Source: Bacteroidaceae bacterium
GTDB lineage: Bacteria; Bacteroidota; Bacteroidia; Bacteroidales; Bacteroidaceae
Reading direction: 5' to 3'
Length of the DNA stretch: 46,901 nt
Assembly: GCA_017464815.1 (NCBI GenBank)
Contig: JAFTYI010000047.1
Location: 1 to 46,901, forward strand
Below, in pieces: positions 9,219 to 19,200 of the stretch. The translations under genes were made by a program, and so were the position numbers. Every line of letters starts with the position of its first letter. Position 1 is the first letter of the stretch. The notes under the pieces were generated by a model, which was given only the letters and a program-made list of their open reading frames with translations, was not told the origin of the DNA and made no database searches.

Positions 9219-11990
9219 ATGAAAAAAATCAATCTGTTTGTGAACGGCCTGTTGTTGGCCATGTCTGCAATGGCTCAGGCACCGACCGAATGGCCAGCAG
9301 TGAAAACCGAAGCACAACCCGCCGCACGATGGTGGTGGATGGGCAGTGCAGTGGATAAGGAGGGACTGACCCACAACCTCGAAGCATACGCCGGAAAGGG
9401 GATGGGCACGGTGGAGATTACGCCCATCTACGGAGTCATTGGCAACGAAGCCAACGACATCAATTACCTGACCCCCGAGTGGATGGAGATGTTGAAACAC
9501 ACCATGAGTGAAGCTGCCCGCCTGGGAATGAACATTGACATGAACAACGGCACCGGCTGGCCCTTCGGAGGACCTGAGGTGAGCATCGAGGACGCAGCCA
9601 CACGCGCCCTGTTCCAAACCTACAAAGTGAAGGGCGGAAGCCAATTGGGCGAAGCGGTGACGGTGAACGACCGCAAGCAAAAGGATGTGGCCACATTGGG
9701 CTGCCTGATGGCATACGGTCCCGACGGAAAGATTGTGAACCTGACAAAGAAGGTGGCCGCTGACGGAAAACTCAACTGGACAGCACCCGCTGGCGGAGAA
9801 TGGACCATCATCGCACAATTCACAGGCAAGACGCTGCAAAAGGTGAAACGTGCCGCCCCGGGAGGCGAAGGATATGTGATGGACCACCTCGACAAAGGGG
9901 CGGTGAAACGCTATCTGGCCAAGTTTGACAAGGCTTTTAAGGAAAATGGACTGAAACAGGTCCCCAACAACTTTTTCAACGATTCTTATGAAGTGTATGG
10001 GGCTGACTGGACACCGACATTCCTCCAAGAGTTTGCCAAACGTCGCGGATACAAGCTGGAAGAGCACTTCCCCGAGTTCCTCGATGAAGCCAAGGGTGCC
10101 GACCGCACCGATGCCACGGCCCGCATCGTGAGCGACTATCGCGAAACAATGGGCGAACTGCTTTACGAGAACTTTACGTTGCAATGGACCAACTGGGCAC
10201 ACAAGCATGGCAGCCAGACACGCAACCAGGCACACGGTTCGCCCGGCAACCTCATCGACCTCTATGCCACGGTGGATGTGCCCGAATGCGAAGGTTTCGG
10301 ACTCTCCAACTTCGGCATCAAGGGACTGCGCCAAGACACGCTGACACGCAAGAACGACTCCGACATGTCCATGCTGAAGTATGCCTCCTCGGGCGCCCAT
10401 CTGACAGGGAAGACCCTCGTCTCTTCTGAGACATTCACTTGGCTGACCGACCACTTCCGCACCTCGCTCTCGCAATGCAAGCCCGACATCGACCTGATGT
10501 TCCTCTCGGGCGTGAACCACACCTTCTTCCACGGTGCCACCTACACCCCCAAGGGTGAAGCCTGGCCGGGATGGAAATTCTACGCATCGGTGGACATGAC
10601 ACCCACCAACAGCATCTGGCGCGACGCCGACGGCTTCTTCGACTACATCAGCCGTTGCCAATCGTTCCTGCAGATGGGTCAGCCCGACAACGACTTCCTC
10701 GTCTACCTGCCCGTCTACGACATGTGGAACGAGCAGCCCGGACGCATGTTGGCTTTCGACATTCACGGCATGCACAAGCGTGCACCCAAGTTCATCGAAA
10801 CGGTGAACAGCATCATGAGCGCCGGCTACGACGTGGATTACATCAGCGACAACTACATCCGCTCGACCCGCTGCGAAGGCGGCTTGCTGAAGACGGTGGG
10901 CGGCGCCAAGTATAAGGCCATCATCATCCCTGCCGTCAAGCGTATGCCCGCTGACATCTTGCAGAAACTCATCACATTGGCCGAGCAAGGCGCTGAAATC
11001 GTCTTCGTGGGCAACTATCCCGAGAGCGTACCCGGCTATAGCAACCTGGCCAAGCGCACAGCCCAGTTCGACAAGCTGTTGGCCCGCCTGCCCAAGGCTG
11101 ACTTTGGCAAGGTGGAGACACTGGCTCTGAAGAAGGGTAAGATTATCACCGGCAATGACTATGCACGCACATTGGCCGCTACGGGAGTTCCCCATGAGAT
11201 GATGAAGTCGCAACACGGACTCCAATACATCCGCCGCACCAACGAGGAGGGACACCACTACTTCATCTCCTCGCTCCAACCCAAGGGGGTTGACGGCTGG
11301 ATTGAACTGGCAGTGCCCGTCAAGAGTGCTCTCATCTTTGACCCCATGACTGGCAAGGTGGGCAAAGCTGAAGTTAAAGGCCAAAGTGTGCGCATGCAGT
11401 TGGCATCGGGCGAAAGCATGATTCTGAAGGTCTTTTCCGACAAAGAGGTGGAGGCTAAGGCGTGGGCCTACTACACCCCGCAAACAGTCAGTCTGAGCAT
11501 CGATGGCGGTTGGACACTCAGTTTCCCCGAGAGCGAACCTGCCATCAAAGGCACTTACGACATCGGCACACTCGGCTCGTGGACGGAGCAGGAGATTCCG
11601 AATGCAACCGTAAACATGGGAACCGGTCTCTATCGCGTGGAGTTCGACTTGCCCGCAGCCATGAACCCTGCCGAATGGATGCTCGACTTGGGCGATGTGC
11701 GCGAAAGTGCCCGCATCCGCATCAACGGACAGCAGGTTGCCACACTCTTTGCCGTCCCCTTCCGCACGTTGGTGGGAGAATATCTGAAGCCCGGCAAAAA
11801 TGTGCTGGAGGTGGAGGTTACCAACCTGCCTGCCAACCGCATCGCCGAGTACGACCGCCAAGGCATCAAGTGGCGCAAGTTCAAGGACATCAATGTCGTT
11901 GGCATCAACTACAAAAAGGGAGGCTACGGCCATTGGCACACCGTGCCTAGCGGTCTACTCGGCCCCGTCAAGCTGATACCGATGAAGTGA
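9219..11990 (+). CDS. GH106 alpha-L-rhamnosidase
   Basis: A 923-aa secreted enzyme. The ATG at 9219 gives a clean signal peptide (MKKINLFVNGLLLAMSAMAQ); an upstream TTG-initiated extension is less likely. The N-terminal motifs WWWMGSAVDKEGLTHNLEAY, VEITPIYGV, YLTPEWMEML and DMNNGTGWPFGG are characteristic of GH106, which removes terminal alpha-L-rhamnose from pectic side chains or rhamnogalacturonan. The TIM-barrel-like core runs to about 600. The C-terminal part contains a jelly-roll of the GH2 sugar-binding type (about 750-900, around ARIRINGQQVATLF). Length is normal for the family. It is divergent from the sensor-regulator on its left, and the CotH-like gene follows 87 bases downstream. 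Confidence 0.9.
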   Translation: MKKINLFVNGLLLAMSAMAQAPTEWPAVKTEAQPAARWWWMGSAVDKEGLTHNLEAYAGKGMGTVEITPIYGVIGNEANDINYLTPEWMEMLKHTMSEAARLGMNIDMNNGTGWPFGGPEVSIEDAATRALFQTYKVKGGSQLGEAVTVNDRKQKDVATLGCLMAYGPDGKIVNLTKKVAADGKLNWTAPAGGEWTIIAQFTGKTLQKVKRAAPGGEGYVMDHLDKGAVKRYLAKFDKAFKENGLKQVPNNFFNDSYEVYGADWTPTFLQEFAKRRGYKLEEHFPEFLDEAKGADRTDATARIVSDYRETMGELLYENFTLQWTNWAHKHGSQTRNQAHGSPGNLIDLYATVDVPECEGFGLSNFGIKGLRQDTLTRKNDSDMSMLKYASSGAHLTGKTLVSSETFTWLTDHFRTSLSQCKPDIDLMFLSGVNHTFFHGATYTPKGEAWPGWKFYASVDMTPTNSIWRDADGFFDYISRCQSFLQMGQPDNDFLVYLPVYDMWNEQPGRMLAFDIHGMHKRAPKFIETVNSIMSAGYDVDYISDNYIRSTRCEGGLLKTVGGAKYKAIIIPAVKRMPADILQKLITLAEQGAEIVFVGNYPESVPGYSNLAKRTAQFDKLLARLPKADFGKVETLALKKGKIITGNDYARTLAATGVPHEMMKSQHGLQYIRRTNEEGHHYFISSLQPKGVDGWIELAVPVKSALIFDPMTGKVGKAEVKGQSVRMQLASGESMILKVFSDKEVEAKAWAYYTPQTVSLSIDGGWTLSFPESEPAIKGTYDIGTLGSWTEQEIPNATVNMGTGLYRVEFDLPAAMNPAEWMLDLGDVRESARIRINGQQVATLFAVPFRTLVGEYLKPGKNVLEVEVTNLPANRIAEYDRQGIKWRKFKDINVVGINYKKGGYGHWHTVPSGLLGPVKLIPMK

Positions 11991-12001
11991 AATGAATAAT
12001 G

Positions 12002-12061
12002 GCCCACGGAAGACACTGGTAAGGCGGATGAACACAGTGTGATTCCGTGTCATCCGTGGGC
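12002..12061 (+). terminator. Hairpin between the GH106 and CotH-like genes
   Basis: Arms 12002-12016 and 12047-12061 are 15-base inverted repeats with one mismatch. On the + strand they are followed by TAAAAAAG, not T residues, and the CotH start is only 16 bases away. It may act as an mRNA end or processing structure that gives the two genes different expression. It shares wording with the hairpins at 6163 and 24280. Confidence 0.45.
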
Positions 12062-12077
12062 TAAAAAAGAACAAATC

Positions 12078-13304
12078 ATGAAGAAGACCCGCACCGTTTA
12101 TCTCCTTTTTGCCCTCGCTCTGTTGGGGCTGATGGCCTTTTTTGCATGGAAACATGTGTCGGGCGAAAGAGCCAGTGCCTCTGCCCTACCCTTGGTAAAA
12201 ATCACCATCCCCGACAACAGCGGCCCTGTGCTCCGCGACGTGTGGACAAAGGATTGCAATGTGCGCATCTACGATGCCACGGGGTGGAGCGTCTACAGTT
12301 CGACATACGCAAAACTGGAGGGTCGCGGCCATTCCACGGCTGACAAGCCCAAGAAGCCCTATAACATCAAGCTGGACAAGCCGGAGTCGTTCTTCGGCCT
12401 GCCAACCCGCGACCGTTGGGTTCTGTTAGCCAACTTCTTCGACCACTCTCTGATGCGCAATGCCTTGGGGTTGGAGATTGCCCGCCAGACCTCTTTGGCT
12501 CCGACAACTCCCCAAGGATGCTTCGTGCGCTTGGATGTGGACGAGGAGCACCAAGGCGTGTATTACCTGAGTGAGCGGGTGCTCGACATGACGGACGAGG
12601 AGACGGTGCTGTTGGAATTTGACACGTACGCACTCAACGAGGATGCACACACGTTCCGCACGGATGGAGGATTGCCCGTGTCGGTGCGCAAGCCAAAGGC
12701 GCTGCCCGATCCGCTGTTCGAGGCGGTGCAGGAGTTGGTCAACAAAGCAGAGGCTGACCCTGTGGCACACATCGACTTTGATTCCTTTGCCGATTTCTTT
12801 CTGGTGCAGGAACTTTGCCAAAACGGTGAGCCTAACGGCCCGCGCAGCTGTTTCATGCAGTTGCGACCCGATGGCCGCTTTGTAGCAGGCCCGATGTGGG
12901 ACTTTGATTTGGCATTCATCTCCGTGGGGGTTGACCAAGGCAACGACCTCCGCCCCCTACGCAAGGCCCACATGCCCGGTGTGGAGCTGCTCACCGGCGA
13001 CTCGCTCTACAACGGAGAGTCCTTGTGGTACGGCCGTCTGTTACAGGATGATTCCTTTGTCACACATGTCAAAAGCCGCTGGCAACAGCTGAAACCACGC
13101 TTCGAAGAGCTGACAGCCCATCTGGACAGTCTGGACAACTTGATTCGCCCCATTGCCATCCTCGACCAACAGCAGTGGAACCGGCTCGAACCGGCACGTT
13201 TCGACACATGCACCACCTATCCATCGGCCTTCACGACATTGAAGACGACCTATCAAAACCGTATCATAAAATTGGATAGCCTGATTGCTAACCTACGACA
13301 CTAA
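12078..13304 (+). CDS. CotH kinase family secreted protein
   Basis: A 408-aa protein with an N-terminal signal or anchor (MKKTRTVYLLFALALLGLMA); the ATG at 12078 is chosen because it begins this signal. The body matches CotH-type atypical kinases: LPLVKITIPD start, LEGRGHST followed by KKPYNIKLD (Lys-rich ATP-site region), a WVLLANFFD block, GVYYLSERV, and WDFDLAF with Asp275/Asp277 as the predicted metal-binding motif. CotH proteins phosphorylate secreted proteins such as spore-coat CotB/CotG in Bacillus, and related modules occur in extracellular polysaccharide-degrading systems. Its role here is unknown; its place after GH106 suggests it acts on or with the exported pectinolytic proteins (inference). 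Confidence 0.85.
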   Translation: MKKTRTVYLLFALALLGLMAFFAWKHVSGERASASALPLVKITIPDNSGPVLRDVWTKDCNVRIYDATGWSVYSSTYAKLEGRGHSTADKPKKPYNIKLDKPESFFGLPTRDRWVLLANFFDHSLMRNALGLEIARQTSLAPTTPQGCFVRLDVDEEHQGVYYLSERVLDMTDEETVLLEFDTYALNEDAHTFRTDGGLPVSVRKPKALPDPLFEAVQELVNKAEADPVAHIDFDSFADFFLVQELCQNGEPNGPRSCFMQLRPDGRFVAGPMWDFDLAFISVGVDQGNDLRPLRKAHMPGVELLTGDSLYNGESLWYGRLLQDDSFVTHVKSRWQQLKPRFEELTAHLDSLDNLIRPIAILDQQQWNRLEPARFDTCTTYPSAFTTLKTTYQNRIIKLDSLIANLRH

Positions 13305-13322
13305 GGAGTGTAGGAAGTAGGA

Positions 13323-13343
13323 GTTGAGTTTGCGAAACTTAAC
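13323..13343. terminator. Short hairpin between convergent genes
   Basis: GTTGAGTTT and AAACTTAAC pair as a 9-bp stem (one G-T pair) around GCG. It sits in the 39-base gap between the CotH gene (+) and the second regulator (-). A nearly identical sequence recurs at 23817-23836 in the opposite orientation, so it belongs to a small repeated family. Terminator function is only possible. Confidence 0.4.
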
Positions 13344-16097
13344 TTATTTATATTGCGTAGGAAGCACACCGAATTGTTTCTTGAACAACTGGGTAAAGTA
13401 GCTGGGAGTGCTGAAACCAACGGTGTAGGCCACCTCGTTCACATTCAGGCGTCCCTCCTTCAGCAGTTCCGCAGCCCGATTCAGACGCTGGATGCGCATC
13501 AGTTCAGTGGGTGCCATTCCGCTGACGGCCTTCACTTTGCGGTGTAGGCTGGCCCGACTCATGTTGAGGTCGCGGCTCATCTCCTCTATTGAATAGTCGG
13601 CATCGCTCAGATGCGCCTCTATCACGGCCTGAACACTCTGCATAAAACGTTCTTCCTCGGTGAGGGAGTGCTCTTTCTCAGCCACATTGCCCCCCTGGTC
13701 CGACGGTTGGGCAGTTTCGACCGCCTTCTGCGACGCGATGCTCCGTTGCAGCCACCTGTATCCCCACGCAATCAGAGCACATGCCAAGGCAAAATAGAAC
13801 ACACGCGCCCACATGCTGAGATACCAAGGCCAAGGGCTACGCACTGTAAGGGACAATTGCTGGTGGCTCCATACCCCATCGGTGGTGGTGGCACGCACCT
13901 CTATGCGATGGTCGCCCCGCTCCAACCCCGTCAGATGTATCTCGTTGCTGCCCTCGGGCAGAAGGGTCCACGTCCGCTGTCCACGGTAGCGCCATGCCAT
14001 GCGCACCCGCTCCACGTCCAACGGGACAAGTGTGGAAAAGAATAGCTTCACCTCGCTGTCGGCCGCAGACAGGCGCAGCACATCGGTCTCTTTCATGGCG
14101 GGAATCATCCGCAACTCGCCATCCGTCTGTATCGCCGTCAACCGCAAAGGCACCGTCACCTGACTGTCCACCTGCACCAGGTCGGTCGAATCGAACCGCA
14201 CAACTCCTTTCGTTCCTCCCACATACATGTCTCCCGTCGCCGTCGGGCAGAGGCTCCACAGTGCCTCCATACCCAGAGAGGGCGAATGGGCGTTCATCAC
14301 ATAGGGCATTTCACCCTCCTTGTGAGGATTGTGGATAATCAGCCGGTCACTGTAGAGCAGCCAGATGCGGTCGCGGATGTCAAATGCCACATCCACGATG
14401 GCTTCACCCGTCAGCCCCATCGCTTCGGTGTGGGAGACGAACTTTGCCTCTTCTTTGCTGAACAGGTGAATGCCTCCCTGCTGTGTAGTGCCCCACACTT
14501 CGCCCTGTGCCGAGGTGAACAGGCGCGAGAAATCGGCGTCCAGCTCATACTGGTCGCACACCGCCACGGGCACCTCGTCCTTAGTGGAAGGAGCCTTCCC
14601 CACCGCAACCCGATACATGTGTCTTCCTTCGGTGATGGCATATATCATTCCCTCGTTGTCCGAGGTGATGGCATGCACAATTCCCTGCACACCCTCCACG
14701 GGTTGCAAGCGGTCCGATGTGGGGCTGTAGTGCATCAATCGCCTGTTGGTGCCCAGCCAGAAGCGCCCCGTCTCATCTTCGTAGAAGGTGCGCACATTCT
14801 CATCTTCGGGCAACACGTAGGTGAACAATTGACGGGTCTGCATCCCGCCATCAGCAAAGGAGATGTGTACAAAGTCGTCATACTTGCGTGCCGCATAGAT
14901 GCCCCGTCGGGTGCGTGCTTTCCGGATGCCTATTATCTTTTCTGAGTTGGGGAAGCGGATGAGCGTCCCATCTTGGGGATTCCAATGGTTGTACTTGCGC
15001 GTAAATCCATCCTGTAACCAACACTCTCCCTCCTCGGCCACCAGAGTCACGGGAGTGGTTTCACCGGTGTAGCGCTGTCCCTGTGCCTTGTCATCGCGCA
15101 TTTCCAGCACCTGTATGTTGGAGTTGGTTCCCGTCAGCCACAGGCGGTCAGCCGCGTCCACCTTCACGTGTACATACTCCCTGTTCACCCCGCAGGGAAT
15201 CAGGCGGTCGGCCTCGGCTCCCACAATGCGGCGCAGCGTATCGGCGGCTGTCACTTCAAACAGCTGCAACCGTCCGCTCTCAAGACTTCCACACAGATAT
15301 TTCCCATGCAACCACGGGTAGAGATTATACAGTTTGCGTTCCGAGGATGGCGACACCCGACGGGTCACCCCCTGCCATACGATGCGGTTCGTGCTATCGG
15401 CTTGTGGAGTGTAGCGGGCCACTCCACGCCCCCACGCCGACACCCAGTAGCTGCCCGTGCCACGGTCTTCAACCAAGTTGACAGGGAACTGTTTGTAGGG
15501 CCACGGCACGGCCACAAAGGTGTCGCGCTCGGCCTCGTAGCGGGCCAACCCTTCGCGCCAGACGATGCGCCAGATGTGACCACGGCTGTCCTCATAGAGT
15601 TGCTGCACCTTGCCCGTCACAGGATAGGTGGCAGCCAATGTACCCCGAGCATCGTAGCGCAGAAGATGTTCCTTCGTTGAGAGCCACACCTGTCCGTCGC
15701 CCGTCGCATGGATGGAGGCTATCACGTGATCCACCACCCGGGCATCGGTCACGGGATGCAGTTCATACGTCCGCTTGTCCAGCACGTATGCTCCCCGACG
15801 CGTACCTATCCAAATGCGCTGACGGGCATCCTCGGCCACACAGGTCACATGATTGCTTTTCATCAGGTCGGGGCGATGAATGTCGGCTCGATAGTCCACA
15901 ATGTGGTAGCCGTCGTCCTGATACAGTCCCCCATCCGTCACCAGCCACTTGTAACCCTCGCTGTCGACAAACACCTCCCTGATATCCTTGGGCAAGCGGT
16001 CGGTAGCCGACAGGGACAACACCTCCACTCCGGCCGCAAACACACGTGCCGGCATGGCTAAACACACGATTATCAAAAGGGGTATCAGTTGTTTCAT
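13344..16097 (-). CDS. Second membrane sensor-regulator: propeller sensor, Y_Y_Y, AraC-type HTH, no kinase
   Basis: A 917-aa protein with the same plan as the one at 6473-9037. Signal peptide about 1-22; periplasmic propeller repeats (EGYKWLVTDGGLY, QRIWIGTRRGAYV, GQVWLSTKEHLL, GRFWLGTNRRLMHY); a Y_Y_Y-like domain near residues 690-755 (DGVWSHQQLSLTVRSPWPWY); and one transmembrane helix at about 760-780. A short linker leads to an AraC-type domain at about 815-915 (VAYTVGFSTPSYFTQLFKKQ). No histidine kinase or receiver modules are present. It is divergent from the GH2 gene, its likely target. It is clearly diverged from the first regulator in its sensor, so the two probably answer to different sugars. 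Confidence 0.85.
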   Translation of the reverse strand: MKQLIPLLIIVCLAMPARVFAAGVEVLSLSATDRLPKDIREVFVDSEGYKWLVTDGGLYQDDGYHIVDYRADIHRPDLMKSNHVTCVAEDARQRIWIGTRRGAYVLDKRTYELHPVTDARVVDHVIASIHATGDGQVWLSTKEHLLRYDARGTLAATYPVTGKVQQLYEDSRGHIWRIVWREGLARYEAERDTFVAVPWPYKQFPVNLVEDRGTGSYWVSAWGRGVARYTPQADSTNRIVWQGVTRRVSPSSERKLYNLYPWLHGKYLCGSLESGRLQLFEVTAADTLRRIVGAEADRLIPCGVNREYVHVKVDAADRLWLTGTNSNIQVLEMRDDKAQGQRYTGETTPVTLVAEEGECWLQDGFTRKYNHWNPQDGTLIRFPNSEKIIGIRKARTRRGIYAARKYDDFVHISFADGGMQTRQLFTYVLPEDENVRTFYEDETGRFWLGTNRRLMHYSPTSDRLQPVEGVQGIVHAITSDNEGMIYAITEGRHMYRVAVGKAPSTKDEVPVAVCDQYELDADFSRLFTSAQGEVWGTTQQGGIHLFSKEEAKFVSHTEAMGLTGEAIVDVAFDIRDRIWLLYSDRLIIHNPHKEGEMPYVMNAHSPSLGMEALWSLCPTATGDMYVGGTKGVVRFDSTDLVQVDSQVTVPLRLTAIQTDGELRMIPAMKETDVLRLSAADSEVKLFFSTLVPLDVERVRMAWRYRGQRTWTLLPEGSNEIHLTGLERGDHRIEVRATTTDGVWSHQQLSLTVRSPWPWYLSMWARVFYFALACALIAWGYRWLQRSIASQKAVETAQPSDQGGNVAEKEHSLTEEERFMQSVQAVIEAHLSDADYSIEEMSRDLNMSRASLHRKVKAVSGMAPTELMRIQRLNRAAELLKEGRLNVNEVAYTVGFSTPSYFTQLFKKQFGVLPTQYK

Positions 16098-16135
16098 TCT
16101 ACTCTTTCATCGGCTTTAAGGCAATAAACGCGTGG

Positions 16136-16143
16136 CAAAGATA
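16136..16143 (-). promoter_or_regulatory. -7 element of the second regulator promoter
   Basis: TATCTTTG on the minus strand (CAAAGATA on plus), 38 bases upstream of the start codon. No clear -33 TTTG is seen at 19-20 bases. Confidence 0.55.
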
Positions 16144-16207
16144 GTACTTTTTTACATTTCTTGCATCCTTTGCGACAATATTTGTATGACTATGTCAATA
16201 AAAGGCG

Positions 16208-16215
16208 TACCTTTG
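16208..16215 (+). promoter_or_regulatory. -7 element of the GH2 promoter
   Basis: TACCTTTG lies 56 bases before the GH2 start. The nearest TTTG (16181-16184) is 23 bases away, longer than usual, which suggests an activated promoter. Confidence 0.55.
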
Positions 16216-16271
16216 CCGACAAATCGGAAACCGATAACTCGTAAATAACTAATAACAATCAATCTCAAGCA

Positions 16272-19200
16272 ATGAAACTTTATGCAAGACTGACTGCCCT
16301 GTTGGCACTGATACTGATGTTGCCGACGCTGGCCACTGCCAAGGGCTACGACCGTGAAAAGTACAACTTCAACCCCGAATGGTTGCTCCACATCGGCGAC
16401 TTGGAAGGGGCAGAGAAAATTGATTTCCCCGATGCCGATTGGGAGAAAGTGACCCTGCCACGCGCACATAACGAGGACGAGGTGTTCAAGGTGAACATCA
16501 GACACCTGACCGACACCATCGCCTGGTACCGCAAACACTTCCGCCTGCCCAAGACGGCCAAGAACAAAAAGGTGTTCATCGAGTTCGAGGGCGTGCGCCA
16601 AGGAGCCGACTTCTACCTGAACGGCCACTATCTAGGTCTGCACGAGAACGGCGCCATGGCCGTGGGCTTCGACCTCACACCTTATATTAATTATGGTGGC
16701 GAGAACGTGATGGCCGTGCGCACCGACAACAATTGGGACTACCGCGAGCGTGCCACCAACACGAAATACCAGTGGAGCGACCGCAACTTCAATGCCAACT
16801 ACGGCGGACTGCCCAAGAACGTGTGGCTGCACGTGACCGACCGCCTGTATCAGACATTGCCACTGTACAGCAACATGAAGACTACGGGCGTCTACATCTA
16901 CGCCAAGGACATACAGGTGAAGAGCCGCACAGCCACCATCCACGCCGAGTCGGAGGTGAAAAACGAATACAAGAAGCCCATGACCGTGGGCTACGAAGTG
17001 GAGGTGGTGGACCTCGACGGCAAGTCGGTGGCCACGTTCAAGGGCGAGCCTGTCACCATCAAAGGGGGCGAGACGGCCACCCTCAGTGCCGAAGCACCAC
17101 TCACCGGCCTGCACTTCTGGAGCTGGGGCTACGGCTATCTGTACAAAGTGAAGACACGCCTCATCGTGAAGAATGAGGTGATGGACGAGGTGGTGACCCG
17201 CACAGGCTTCCGCAAGACCCGCTTCGGCGAAGGCAAGGTGTGGATCAACGACCGCGTACTTCAGTTCAAGGGCTATGCCCAACGCACCAGCAACGAATGG
17301 CCGGGCGTGGGTCTGAGCGTGCCCGCCTGGATGAGCGACTACAGCAACGGCCTGGCCGTGGAGGGAAATGCCAACTTCTTCCGCTGGATGCACATCACCG
17401 CCTGGAAACAGGATATCGAGAGCTGCGACCGCGTGGGCGCCATGCAGATGCTGCCTGCCGGCGATGCAGAGAAGGACCGCCAAGGCCGCCAATGGGAACA
17501 GCGCACGGAGCTGATGCGCGACCTCATCATCTATAACCGCAACAATCCCAGCGTCATCTTCTACGAATGTGGCAACGAAAGCATCAGCCGCGAACACATG
17601 GTGGAGATGAAGGCCATACGCGACCAGTACGACCCCCACGGCGGACGTGCCATCGGCAGCCGCGAGATGCTCGACATCCGCGAAGCGGAGTATGGCGGCG
17701 AGATGCTCTACATCAACAAGAGCTGCCACCACCCCATGATAGCCACCGAGTATTGTCGCGACGAGGGACTGCGCAAGTACTGGGACGACTACAGCTACCC
17801 CTACCACAAGCACGGCACAGGCAACAGCGCCTACCACTCGACCGTGACAAACACCAGCGCTCCCAAGAAGGATGCCAGCGCCTACAACCAGAATCAGGAC
17901 CAACTGACCGTGGAATGGGTGCGCCGCTGGTACGACTACTGGCGCGAACGTCCCGGCATGGGCCGCCGCGTGAACTCGGGCGGAGCCAAGATTATCTTCA
18001 GCGACACACAGACCCACTTCCGTGGTGTGGAGAACTACCGCCGCAGCGGCGTGGTTGACCCCCTGCGCATTCCCAAAGACGGATACTTTGCCCACAAGGT
18101 CATGTGGAACGGATGGGTGGACATCGAGGAACATGGCACACACATCGTGGGACACTGGAATTATGAACCCACCGTCACCAAACCCGTCTATGTAGTCTCC
18201 ACAGGCGACAAAGTGGAACTCTTCATCAACGGCCTGTCACAAGGATTCGGCCGTCAGGACTACCGCTTCCTCTATACATTTGACAGCATCCAGTGGAAGC
18301 CGGGCACCCTTGAAGCCGTTTCATACGACGAAGCAGGCAAAGAGGTGAGCCGTGCCGCCTTGAAGACCGTCGGCAAGCCCCATCACCTGAAGCTGACACA
18401 GATGAAAAATCCCGCAGGCACGTTTGCCGACGGACACGACATCGTAATCGTGCAAGTGGAGGTGGTGGATGCCAATGGCAACCGCTGCCCGCTGGCCAAC
18501 GACATGGTAGATTTCACCCTTGAAGGCCCGGCCGAATGGCGCGGCGGCATTGCACAAGGGCCGGACAACTATGCTTTTGCCACTTCGCTGCCCGTGGAAT
18601 GTGGCGTGACCCGCGTGTTGGTGCGCTCGACCACCGAAGCCGGCAAGGTGACACTGACCGCCAAGGCTGAAGGGCTGGGCACAACCGCCGAAAGCTGGAC
18701 CACTGCCCCCGTGGAGGTGGTGAACGGACTGAGCAAGCATTTCCCCGGCGAACTGCTTCCCTGCCGACTGGAGCGCGGTGAGACTCCGCTCACACCCTCG
18801 TACACCGACAAGAAGGTGGACGTGCAGATACTGGACGTGCGTGCCGGAGTGAACCAAGAGACGGCCACCAACAGCTTCGACGACAACGAACTGAGCGAGT
18901 GGCGCAACGACGGCCACCTCAGCACCGCTTGGATTACCTACAAGCTCAACCGTCGCGCAGCCGTAGACGACATCTGCATGAAGCTCACCGGCTGGCGCCA
19001 ACGCAGCTATCCGCTTGAAATCTTTGCCGGCAAACAACTCATCTGGCAAGGAAGCACCGACAAGAGCTTGGGCTACATCCACCTCAATATCGAGCACCCC
19101 GTGCTGAGCGATGAAATCACCATCCGTCTGAAGGGAGCCGCCCAAGAAAGCGATGCCTTCGGCCAAATCGTGGAGGTGGTAGAACCCAAGGCCGGCGAGC

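Noticed and set aside
9141-11939. 932-aa minus-strand ORF opposite GH106
   Set aside because: Shadow ORF created by codon bias of the real GH106 gene; no signal peptide or known motif.
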